Shown here: piece after piece, positions 1 to 5,335 of the stretch
How the letters are laid out: the number at the start of each line of letters is the position of its first letter
How positions within the stretch are numbered: position 1 is the stretch's first letter
NCBI GenBank assembly: GCA_041167105.1
Contig: JBEEGX010000205.1
Coordinates: forward strand, 1-5,335
Length of the DNA: 5,335 bases
Direction of reading: 5' to 3'
Origin: JAJPGZ01 sp041167105
Lineage (GTDB): Bacteria > Verrucomicrobiota > Verrucomicrobiia > Chthoniobacterales > UBA10450
Made by a program: the position numbers and the translations under genes
Notes under the pieces: model-generated
Databases searched by the model: none
What the model was told of the DNA's origin: nothing
Seen by the model: the letters and a program-made list of their open reading frames with translations, nothing else

Positions 1-246
1 CAGTTGGCAATCGAGCATGTGACTGATGGTCGTGAGCGGATGCCACAGATTCGAGTGCGCATGCGTCCAGACCCACGCGAGTCCGGCGCTCGTTAGGCCG
101 CGATTCACTTCCGGGCAGGCGTAGACGTAGCGATCGTCGTCGAAATTTACGAAATCGTGGCCGAGTGTTTGTCCGAAAACGATCCACACCAGCGCGGTCA
201 AACCGAAGCAGACAACCAGCGTGCGCGGCAAGATCGACAATCGCAT
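1..246 (-). CDS. TMTC/GT39-like polytopic membrane protein with probable C-terminal TPRs, N-terminal part only
   Basis: This is an 82-residue N-terminal fragment; the gene continues past the left edge of the window. The ATG at 246-244 lies three bases after the GT39 stop, so the two genes are co-transcribed and probably translationally coupled. Residues about 3-24 form a signal-anchor helix. The first external loop carries an acidic cluster F35-D36-D37-D38 followed by Y40-V41, then G50-L51-T52, and W68-H69-P70-L71-T72 with S75-H76-M77-L78-D79. This order (FDDD, GLT, WHPLT, SHMLD) is, from family knowledge, the N-terminal signature of bacterial proteins that combine a PMT/GT39-like membrane domain with tetratricopeptide repeats (TMTC-like). 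The acidic loop would correspond to the catalytic loop of GT-C transferases. The TPR part is not in the window and is inferred. No Shine-Dalgarno sequence is visible. One AAGATCGACA copy sits at codons 3-6. Confidence 0.8.
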   Translation of the reverse strand, partial: MRLSILPRTLVVCFGLTALVWIVFGQTLGHDFVNFDDDRYVYACPEVNRGLTSAGLAWVWTHAHSNLWHPLTTISHMLDCQL

Positions 247-249
247 TCG

Positions 250-1803
250 CTATGGTTTGCGCTCGAAGATCGTGATGCGCATCGGTGACGGCGTCACGGT
301 TTCGCCCGTATACGGCAGGTAATAATCGGTGTGATTTTCGGATACGATATTGACCAATCCAGCCGGTTTCAGCTCAGCCGCCGAGTAATTCTCAAACCAT
401 TTAAGAATGGTCCGGTCCGATTGCGGCGTCATCAGCCACGATGTGTCGACCGCGACAAAAACGACATACTTCGGCCGCGCCGTTTCGATTTCGCGCATCA
501 TTTCCTTCTGCATTTGCGCGGCGAACGGCTGAGGCTCCATCAGGCCATAGGTATAAATGTAGCCGGTGGCGGAATGACGTTGCGCGTAAAAATAAATCTG
601 CGGCTCGGAGCCTAGCACCGCGATCGTGTCGTCCGGCGTGGTGTGCTCGCGCAAGAAATCGCCGACCCGCATTGACTCTGGAAAGGGATTCACGCCGCTT
701 GTTAGGCGCGACGCGTCATTCATGTTCAGGGAAAAGAAGAAATCGCGTTCCGCGAAAAGCGCGAGCGCGGTCGCGAAGACGAACGCCGCCATTATCACAA
801 TTCGCGACACAATTTTTGTCACCGCCGCCGCGCGATCTCCAATGAGCAACGCCACTGCCGGTAACGCGAGAATGAAGTAGTGCGGTCGAAAGTACAAACC
901 GGCGCAGACCGCGAGTGCGGAGAAAACAAAAAAGCCGCAGAGAAAAAGTTCACGTCGACCGGAGCGAATGCGCCACGCGCAGACCGCGAGACCAACGAGC
1001 GCGAGCATCCAAAATCCCACGTTCGATCCGGTGATGCTCGGAAGTGCGTCCCCCACAATCGCCGGCGGAAGTGGAAACGAGATACGCGTTCCGTATTGGC
1101 GTGCGTAGGTGATGGACCAGAACCAGAATTTTTCGAAGACACCGGCGCGCCAGAGAATTGCGCAGGTCAGAACGAATGGCAGCACAGCGCCGCCGAGAAA
1201 TGTCGCGACCTGTTTTGTTTTCGCGCGCGAAAAAATTAAATAGCCGACCGCAAAGAGCGGGAAAAATACGCCCGGTTGTTTCATGAGGACGGCGGCGCCG
1301 AACAAGATTCCGCTGGCGAAGAGCCGCCAACACGATTGTCGATCTTGCCCGATCAGTAAAAGGAGCGCGCCGGCGATGGCGAAGAAGACAACGAAATGCG
1401 TGGCATGTCCCGCGAATCCGAGCACAGTCGGGCTCACCGACGTGATTGCGTATGTCGCTGCCGCGGCGATGCCACCGATTTGGCCTAACAAACGCCGGCC
1501 GAGGAAAAAAATCAGCGCTACAGTCGCGGCGTTGATTAAGAGCAGACCGAGATGAATGCCGATCGCGCTTTGGCCGAAGATCGACATGATCAACGCGTAG
1601 GCCGCGTAGGTGCCGGGAAATTTCATGTTGTAGGCGAGCTGGTACGGCGGAATGCCTTGCCGCATGAGTTGCCCGGAATAGGCGTACTCGCCTTCGTCGC
1701 GCTCGAGCGGAATACCTAACAAACGCACGCGAATGGCGATGACAGTGACCGCGACGACGACGAAAATCGTCCACCAAATGTACTTGTCGATCTTGCCCTT
1801 CAA
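250..1803 (-). CDS. GT39 (ArnT/PMT-like) polyprenyl-phosphate-sugar-dependent glycosyltransferase
   Basis: This is a 517-residue polytopic membrane protein. A first hydrophobic helix (about residues 10-30) is followed by the loop motif R35-D36-E37-G38-E39-Y40, the D-E-G/x acidic signature of GT-C enzymes of the PMT_2/GT39 class. The next loop has K61-F62-P63-G64. Multiple hydrophobic segments fill the protein to about residue 355. The remainder is a soluble domain with an FLREHTTPDDTI-like start, typical of the C-terminal periplasmic part of this family. Family members transfer a sugar from a polyprenyl-phosphate carrier to lipid, glycan or protein on the outer face of the membrane; the acceptor here is unknown. 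The start is TTG at 1803-1801. It overlaps the upstream TGA by four bases (TTGA), there is no ATG before residue 47, and a later start would remove the first helix. No Shine-Dalgarno is seen, so reinitiation after the GT2 gene is likely. It contains three AAGATCGACA words. Confidence 0.88.
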   Translation of the reverse strand: MKGKIDKYIWWTIFVVVAVTVIAIRVRLLGIPLERDEGEYAYSGQLMRQGIPPYQLAYNMKFPGTYAAYALIMSIFGQSAIGIHLGLLLINAATVALIFFLGRRLLGQIGGIAAAATYAITSVSPTVLGFAGHATHFVVFFAIAGALLLLIGQDRQSCWRLFASGILFGAAVLMKQPGVFFPLFAVGYLIFSRAKTKQVATFLGGAVLPFVLTCAILWRAGVFEKFWFWSITYARQYGTRISFPLPPAIVGDALPSITGSNVGFWMLALVGLAVCAWRIRSGRRELFLCGFFVFSALAVCAGLYFRPHYFILALPAVALLIGDRAAAVTKIVSRIVIMAAFVFATALALFAERDFFFSLNMNDASRLTSGVNPFPESMRVGDFLREHTTPDDTIAVLGSEPQIYFYAQRHSATGYIYTYGLMEPQPFAAQMQKEMMREIETARPKYVVFVAVDTSWLMTPQSDRTILKWFENYSAAELKPAGLVNIVSENHTDYYLPYTGETVTPSPMRITIFERKP

Positions 1804-2543
1804 GCGGGGAACAACCGGCCGCCACCGGCGATTTTCGCAAAACGAAATGCGAGCGCCGTCGCGACGCAGCCAAGACCGTAACGAACGCTGCGGCGAAAAT
1901 TAATCGACGACGCTTCGGGCATATATTTTGCCGGGCAAGTGAGCTCGCCAATGGCGCAGCCGAACCAATGCACTTGGGCGAGCAGTTGATTATCGAAGAC
2001 GAAATCGTTGGAATTGTTTTCGAGCGGAAGCCGTTCCAGCAATGATCGCGCGAAGGCGCGGTAGCCGGTGTGATATTCCGAGAGCTTCGCGCCTAACAAC
2101 ACGTTTTCGATCAAAGTAAGCGTCCGATTCGCAACGTATTTCCAAAGCGGCATCCCGCCGCGCAACGCGCCGCCACCCAGAATGCGCGACCCGAGCACGC
2201 ACGGATACAATCCGGTCGCGACCAGCGACGCCATCGCCGGCAAAAGCTGCGGCGTGTATTGATAATCGGGATGAATCATCACGACGATGTCGGCGCCGGC
2301 GGCGAGCGCGAGCCGGTAGCACGTTTTTTGGTTCGCGCCGTAGCCGCGATTTTCCGGATGCACATCGACCTGCACATTCGGGAGCGTGCGCGCGATCGTG
2401 GCTGTCTCGTCATGGCTGGCGTCGTCGACGATAATGACAAGATCGACAATCCCCTGCTCCATCACCTCGTCATACGTCCGGCGCAAAGTTTTCGCGGCGT
2501 TATACGCCGGCATGACCACGACAATTTTTTTCCCGTTAAGCAT
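1800..2543 (-). CDS. GT2 family glycosyltransferase, DPM-like (polyprenyl-phosphate sugar synthase type)
   Basis: This is a 247-residue GT-A fold enzyme. It starts with a Rossmann-like strand and the P12-A13-Y14-N15 motif, followed by the nucleotide-binding pair D40-D41 (VDDAS), E64-N65-R66-G67-Y68-G69, and H91-P92-D93-Y94-Q95 in place of the usual DxD. Then come G118-S119-R120 and the acceptor-side T159-G160-Y161-R162. These features match the dolichyl-phosphate-mannose-synthase-like branch of GT2, in which a nucleotide sugar is transferred to polyprenyl phosphate on the cytoplasmic face. The family's optional C-terminal membrane helices are absent; only an amphipathic RF-rich tail follows. 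It is the first gene of the leftward operon and overlaps the GT39 gene by four bases, so it plausibly supplies the lipid-linked donor. The start is fixed by an in-frame TGA three codons upstream. A GAGGA abuts the ATG but is too close to act as a normal Shine-Dalgarno. Sugar specificity cannot be read from the sequence. Confidence 0.9.
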   Translation of the reverse strand: MLNGKKIVVVMPAYNAAKTLRRTYDEVMEQGIVDLVIIVDDASHDETATIARTLPNVQVDVHPENRGYGANQKTCYRLALAAGADIVVMIHPDYQYTPQLLPAMASLVATGLYPCVLGSRILGGGALRGGMPLWKYVANRTLTLIENVLLGAKLSEYHTGYRAFARSLLERLPLENNSNDFVFDNQLLAQVHWFGCAIGELTCPAKYMPEASSINFRRSVRYGLGCVATALAFRFAKIAGGGRLFPA

Positions 2544-2589
2544 TCCTCGTCACCACAATGGCGCGGATGATATAACCAAATCGCTCTCA
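2544..2589. promoter_or_regulatory. Divergent intergenic region with weak promoter candidates
   Basis: This is the only non-coding gap between the two operons (46 bases), so both promoters should lie in it or just inside the adjacent genes. On the minus strand, TTTTCA (2596-2591), a 16-base spacer and TATATC (2574-2569) make a weak sigma-70-like pair ending 25 bases before the GT2 ATG. On the plus strand only a lone TATAAC (2571-2576) is seen, without a convincing -35. If the minus-strand pair is real, it overlaps the start codon of the amylase gene, which would tie the two transcription units together. No operator palindrome or riboswitch is visible. The calls rest on match to consensus only. 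Confidence 0.25.
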
Positions 2590-4953
2590 GTGAAAACGCT
2601 CTGCTCGATTTCTTTTTTGCTGCTCGCGATCGTGTCGGCGCCTGGCGCGGAGGCATTTCTCGGCCCGATCCCAGTGCAATACGTCGCGCCGGACAAAGAA
2701 CTCGTGCTCGACATGCACCGCTTTTATCAGCCGGCCGGCAAGCCGGATTTACAATTCACGACCAAGGACGATGTCGATCTTGCGTTCGACGCGGCGAGTC
2801 TGCAATTGCGCGCGCGAGTGCATGGGCGCGGGTTGTTCGATGTCGCCCTGCGGGACCGTACAGCCGCTTCGATTTTGACTATTGCAACAGAAGCCGGTTC
2901 GTCGGCGCACCATTTCGTTTTCAAACCGACGGATAGACGGACAAAAGTTTTTCTCGCCGGTTCGTTCAATGGCTGGAGCGCGGACAAAACGCCGATGACC
3001 GGGCCTAACGAAGCGGGCGAGTACGTTGTCGATCTTGCGCTCGCGCCTGGGCGCTGCAGTTACAAATTCGTCGTCGACGGCAAATGGGTGCGCGATCCGG
3101 CGAATTCTGAAACCGAAGATAACGGAATGGGCGACAAGAATTCCGTAGTCACGGTTGCGGCGGAAAATAAAACCGAAGGGCCGACGATCTACGCAGATGA
3201 GCTTGGAGGAAACGAGTTATCGATTCGCGCGGCCTCAACGATATCGATTGTTCGCGTGTCCGCGGTTCTTGAATCCGAGATGGCTTCGAATTCCATTTCG
3301 GCAAAGATCGACAATGGCAAGATCGACATCGAAGTGCCGGAGAAACGCGTCGGGTTTGTGCGCGTGATCGCGGCCGCAAATAATGGAAATCCCACAAATG
3401 TTATGCGCGTCGCAATTGGAGGGACGACCTCCGTGTCGTTCCCAAATTTCGCACGGGACAGAGCCCGTCCCTCCAACTTTCATTGGCAGGACGCGGTGAT
3501 GTATTACGCCTTCACCGACCGTTTTTCGGATGGCGACAAATCGAACGACAAGCCCGTGGACGACGCGAATGTTTTGCCGCCCGCGAATTTTCATGGCGGC
3601 GATCTGCGCGGCGTGCGCGAGAAGATCGACAATGGCTATTTCGAATCGTTAGGCGTGAACACGGTTTGGGTCGCGCCGTTGAATCGCAATCCGGCGAAAG
3701 CGTATCGCGAATATCCTGAGCCGCATCGTTGGTACACCGGCTATCACGGTTACTGGCCGGTCTCGTCCACGGACATCGATCCGCATATCGGGACGGACAA
3801 AGATTTACACGCGCTGGTGGACGACGCGCACAAACACGGCATGAAAGTCATCGCCGACCTCGTGCTGCATCACGTGCACGAGGAGCATCCATGGTGGAAA
3901 GAACATCGCGACTGGTTCGGCTCGCTTGATTTGCCTGATGGGAAAAAAAATCTGCGACTTTGGGACGAGCAGCAATTCACGACCTGGTTCGAGCCGTATT
4001 TGCCGTCGTTCGATTTTGCGAAAGACGCGCCGGTGCACGCTTTGATCGACAATTCCATTTGGTGGCTCAACACCTACAAGCTTGACGGCTTTCGCCTCGA
4101 CGCGGTGAAACATATCCTGCCGAGCTTCTGGTGGAAATTCCGCGCGGCATTGCGCGAAAAAGCGAAGCAGCCGTTCTATCTCGTCGGCGAAACGTTCAAA
4201 GATCGACAAGGAATCGATCAATTCGTCGGGCCGAACATGCTTGACGGACAATTTGATTTCCCGCTCTACGATCAGATCAAGGACACGTTTGCCCTAACGA
4301 AAGGCGATTTCAAAGCGCTCGATGATGCGCTCACGTCTTCGGAAAAAACTTACGGCAAGGAAACTTTGATGTCGCCGCTCATCGGCAATCACGACAAGGG
4401 CCGCTTCATGGCTTACGCCGATGGCGACCTGCCCGACCCGAAGATCGACAAGGAGGAAGAGGTCGGCTGGGAGAAACCGCCGAAGATCGACGACGCGGAC
4501 AATTACAAAAAGCTCGAGCTGGCGCAGGCGTTCCTCATGTCGATCGACGGCGTGCCGATGATTTATTACGGCGACGAATTCGGCATGACCGGCGCGGGCG
4601 ATCCGGACAATCGCCGCGACATGCGTTTCGGCGATCAGCTTTCGCCTAACGAGCAGCGCGTGCTCGAGAATTTCAAAAAGCTGGGCGCGATTCGCAAAGC
4701 TCATCCGGCATTGCGCGGCGGCAGCCGGCGGACGGTGCAATGCGACCACGACGTTTACGCGTTCGTTAGGGCGTATCTCGACGATCGCGTCGCGGTCATC
4801 TTCAATCGCGGCAAAACGGAAGCGAAGATCGACATCGAAGTTTCGCCGGAGATGGGCGACGGCGATTACAACGACGGCTTCAACATCGCGGACGGAAGAT
4901 TGCAGGGAACGATTCCAGCGCAAACAGCGCGATTCATCGCCAAAGCGAAATGA
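2590..4953 (+). CDS. Secreted GH13 alpha-amylase-family glucan hydrolase with AMPK/CBM48-like domain
   Basis: This is a 787-residue precursor starting at GTG 2590. Residues 1-22 are a signal peptide: K2, a hydrophobic core, and an A20-E21-A22 cleavage site. Residues about 23-106 are beta-rich and unassigned. Residues 107-190 form an AMPK/CBM48-type glycogen-binding domain (V120-F121-L122-A123-G124, F126-N127-G128-W129). A second beta-rich segment runs to about 297. The GH13 barrel spans about 299-710 and has Y305-Y306-A-F-T-D-R-F, region I D423...H428, region II R502 with nucleophile D504 and H508, region III acid/base E534, and region IV N600-H601-D602. A beta domain closes the C-terminus. 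The catalytic triad is complete, so an active periplasmic or extracellular enzyme on starch- or glycogen-type glucans is expected; exact linkage specificity is not readable. Region I has H427 where Asn is usual. A reading frame open back to 2386 runs antisense to the GT2 gene and lacks a secretion signal, so GTG is preferred. The linker carries the inverted repeat at 3416-3476. Confidence 0.9.
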   Translation: MKTLCSISFLLLAIVSAPGAEAFLGPIPVQYVAPDKELVLDMHRFYQPAGKPDLQFTTKDDVDLAFDAASLQLRARVHGRGLFDVALRDRTAASILTIATEAGSSAHHFVFKPTDRRTKVFLAGSFNGWSADKTPMTGPNEAGEYVVDLALAPGRCSYKFVVDGKWVRDPANSETEDNGMGDKNSVVTVAAENKTEGPTIYADELGGNELSIRAASTISIVRVSAVLESEMASNSISAKIDNGKIDIEVPEKRVGFVRVIAAANNGNPTNVMRVAIGGTTSVSFPNFARDRARPSNFHWQDAVMYYAFTDRFSDGDKSNDKPVDDANVLPPANFHGGDLRGVREKIDNGYFESLGVNTVWVAPLNRNPAKAYREYPEPHRWYTGYHGYWPVSSTDIDPHIGTDKDLHALVDDAHKHGMKVIADLVLHHVHEEHPWWKEHRDWFGSLDLPDGKKNLRLWDEQQFTTWFEPYLPSFDFAKDAPVHALIDNSIWWLNTYKLDGFRLDAVKHILPSFWWKFRAALREKAKQPFYLVGETFKDRQGIDQFVGPNMLDGQFDFPLYDQIKDTFALTKGDFKALDDALTSSEKTYGKETLMSPLIGNHDKGRFMAYADGDLPDPKIDKEEEVGWEKPPKIDDADNYKKLELAQAFLMSIDGVPMIYYGDEFGMTGAGDPDNRRDMRFGDQLSPNEQRVLENFKKLGAIRKAHPALRGGSRRTVQCDHDVYAFVRAYLDDRVAVIFNRGKTEAKIDIEVSPEMGDGDYNDGFNIADGRLQGTIPAQTARFIAKAK
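3416..3476. repeat. REP/MITE-like imperfect inverted repeat inside the amylase coding sequence
   Basis: Two 24-base arms, 3416-3439 and 3453-3476, face each other across a 13-base loop. The outer 11 bases (TTGGAGGGACG and its complement) match perfectly and 19 of 24 arm positions pair overall. The element keeps the reading frame and encodes a linker of low-complexity character (GGTTSVSFPN, then ARDRARPS) immediately before the catalytic domain. The arms look like two diverged inverted copies of one unit, TTGGAGGGACG followed by a CTC-GT-CGT pattern. This resembles an intergenic palindromic element captured by a gene. No third copy is present in the window, so membership in a dispersed family is inferred. 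Confidence 0.75.
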
Positions 4954-5335
4954 TCGTCTTTCATGATCCACGTTGCGTGGATTATTCCGCGCCGGGTCAT
5001 CCGGAGCGGCCGGCGCGGATCGCGCGGACGGTGCCGCTCTTGCAAGATCGACATCGTGATTGGGAGTGGAGAGAACCGCGCGCGGCGACGGATGAGGAGT
5101 TGTTGCGCGCGCATTCGCGTGAGCATGTCGATCTTGTCGCAAATCCGTGCGGCGCTTTCGATCTCGATACGCCGGCTTACCCGAAGATCGACATCTACGC
5201 GCGGCAATCGGCCGGCGCGGCGATCGAAGCCGCGCGCTCGGCGATGAAGGGCGAACGCGCGTTTGTGCTCAATCGTCCGCCGGGACATCACGCCACCCGC
5301 GATCGCGCGATGGGTTTTTGTTACTACAGCAATGT
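4950..5335 (+). CDS. Histone deacetylase superfamily (AcuC/acetylpolyamine-amidohydrolase-like) protein, N-terminal part
   Basis: This gene is open to the right edge, with 128 codons visible. ATG 4950-4952 overlaps the amylase TGA as ATGA, a classical coupled junction, so it belongs to the same transcript. The start M-I-V-F-H-D is followed by G16-H17-P18-E19-R20-P21-A22-R23-I24, the N-terminal signature of bacterial HDAC-fold proteins. A short H-S-R-E-H-V-D-L segment at about residues 64-71 and the catalytic loop R109-P110-P111-G112-H113-H114-A115 with the paired histidines come next, then G-F-C-Y-Y-S-N. The zinc-binding Asp/His residues lie beyond the window. Family members remove acetyl groups from lysines, acetylated small molecules or polyamines in the cytoplasm. 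The substrate here is unknown, and a link to glucan breakdown is not evident from the sequence. It contains three AAGATCGACA words in 386 bases, the densest stretch of the window. Confidence 0.88.
   Translation, partial: MIVFHDPRCVDYSAPGHPERPARIARTVPLLQDRHRDWEWREPRAATDEELLRAHSREHVDLVANPCGAFDLDTPAYPKIDIYARQSAGAAIEAARSAMKGERAFVLNRPPGHHATRDRAMGFCYYSN

Larger units (their letters stand above)
92..4772. repeat. Dispersed word CCTAACRA, 10 copies
   Basis: The hexamer CCTAAC occurs on the plus strand at 1484, 1715, 2092, 3004, 4293 and 4645, and on the minus strand (GTTAGG) at 92, 701, 3648 and 4765. In all ten the two bases that follow are RA (six GA, four AA). About 0.3 copy of the 8-mer is expected by chance in both strands. 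It is found in the TMTC-like, GT39, GT2 and amylase genes, read in four phase/orientation combinations: CTA ACR, TYG TTA GG, CCT AAC RA and TTC GTT AGG. It thereby introduces codons such as CTA, TTA and AGG that look uncommon in this G+C-rich sequence. Confidence 0.8.
230..5193. repeat. Dispersed 10-mer AAGATCGACA (W follows), 16 exact copies
   Basis: Plus-orientation copies begin at 230, 1577, 2439, 3304, 3319, 3622, 4199, 4441, 4825, 5044 and 5184. Reverse-orientation copies (TGTCGATCTT) begin at 1337, 1785, 2772, 3027 and 5126. The base after the word is A or T in all 16; the base before is usually C or G. Random expectation for both strands of this window is about 0.01 copy. All five genes contain at least one. 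The word is read as AAG ATC GAC (Lys-Ile-Asp), GAT CGA CA (Asp-Arg), GTC GAT CTT (Val-Asp-Leu) and TCG ATC TT (Ser-Ile), so protein constraint does not explain it. One 9/10 variant lies at 4483-4492. The span given covers first to last copy. Confidence 0.9.

Noticed and set aside
950..1951. Minus-strand open frame of 333 codons
   Set aside because: It is an arginine-rich shadow frame overlapping the GT39 and GT2 genes, with no recognisable motif.
2544..2548. GAGGA as ribosome binding site for the GT2 gene
   Set aside because: It abuts the ATG with no spacer, whereas functional sites usually lie about 5-9 bases away.
2386..2589. Upstream extension of the amylase reading frame to an ATG at 2386 (or 2512)
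   Set aside because: It would overlap the GT2 gene antisense and bury the signal peptide in the interior. The GTG at 2590 gives a normal N-terminus and clears the neighbour.
4041..4050. TTGATCGACA, and similar words at 4538-4547, as further copies of the 10-mer
   Set aside because: They match only 8 of 10 positions and were not counted. The same applies to AAGATCGTGA near 256.
4940..4960. Terminator between the amylase and deacetylase genes
   Set aside because: The genes overlap and no GC hairpin with a T-run is present. The same is true between the GT39 and TMTC-like genes.
4294..5142. Minus-strand open frame of 282 codons
   Set aside because: It is antisense to the amylase and deacetylase genes, whose conserved motifs fix the coding strand. 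Its composition is typical of a shadow frame.

Overview
The window is G+C-rich, gene-dense bacterial chromosome with almost no intergenic space. The gene repertoire is a GT39/GT2 sugar-transfer cluster, a TPR-type membrane protein of the TMTC/GT39-like class, a secreted GH13 amylase and a histone-deacetylase-fold hydrolase. Together with the lack of clear Shine-Dalgarno sequences and an inverted GGAGGGACG-type repeat, this recalls soil Verrucomicrobiota. That placement is an inference and is not certain.

Layout: a minus-strand operon runs leftward from about 2543. It holds a DPM-like GT2 glycosyltransferase (2543 to 1800), a polytopic GT39 glycosyltransferase (1803 to 250, starting with TTG inside a 4-base overlap) and the first 82 codons of a TMTC-like membrane protein (246 to beyond the left edge). 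A divergent gap of only 46 bases (2544-2589) separates it from a plus-strand operon. That operon holds a secreted GH13 alpha-glucan hydrolase with an AMPK/CBM48-type domain (2590-4953) and, through an ATGA overlap, the first 128 codons of an HDAC/AcuC-like deacetylase (4950 to beyond the right edge). The left operon reads as a lipid-linked sugar pathway: GT2 makes a polyprenyl-phosphate sugar, and the GT39-type enzymes transfer that sugar on the outer face of the membrane.

The most remarkable signal lies under the genes, not in them. The exact 10-mer AAGATCGACA (always followed by A or T) occurs 16 times on the two strands in 5.3 kb, where about 0.01 copy is expected by chance. It is read in several different codon phases and orientations in all five genes, so it appears to be selected as DNA and not as protein. 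A second word, CCTAACRA, occurs 10 times (about 0.3 expected), also in several phases. They resemble, in density and behaviour, DNA uptake sequences or other genome-wide recognition words. A third DNA-level element is a pair of inverted 24-base arms (3416-3476) inside the reading frame of the amylase, in an interdomain linker. It looks like a REP/MITE-type palindrome domesticated as coding sequence.
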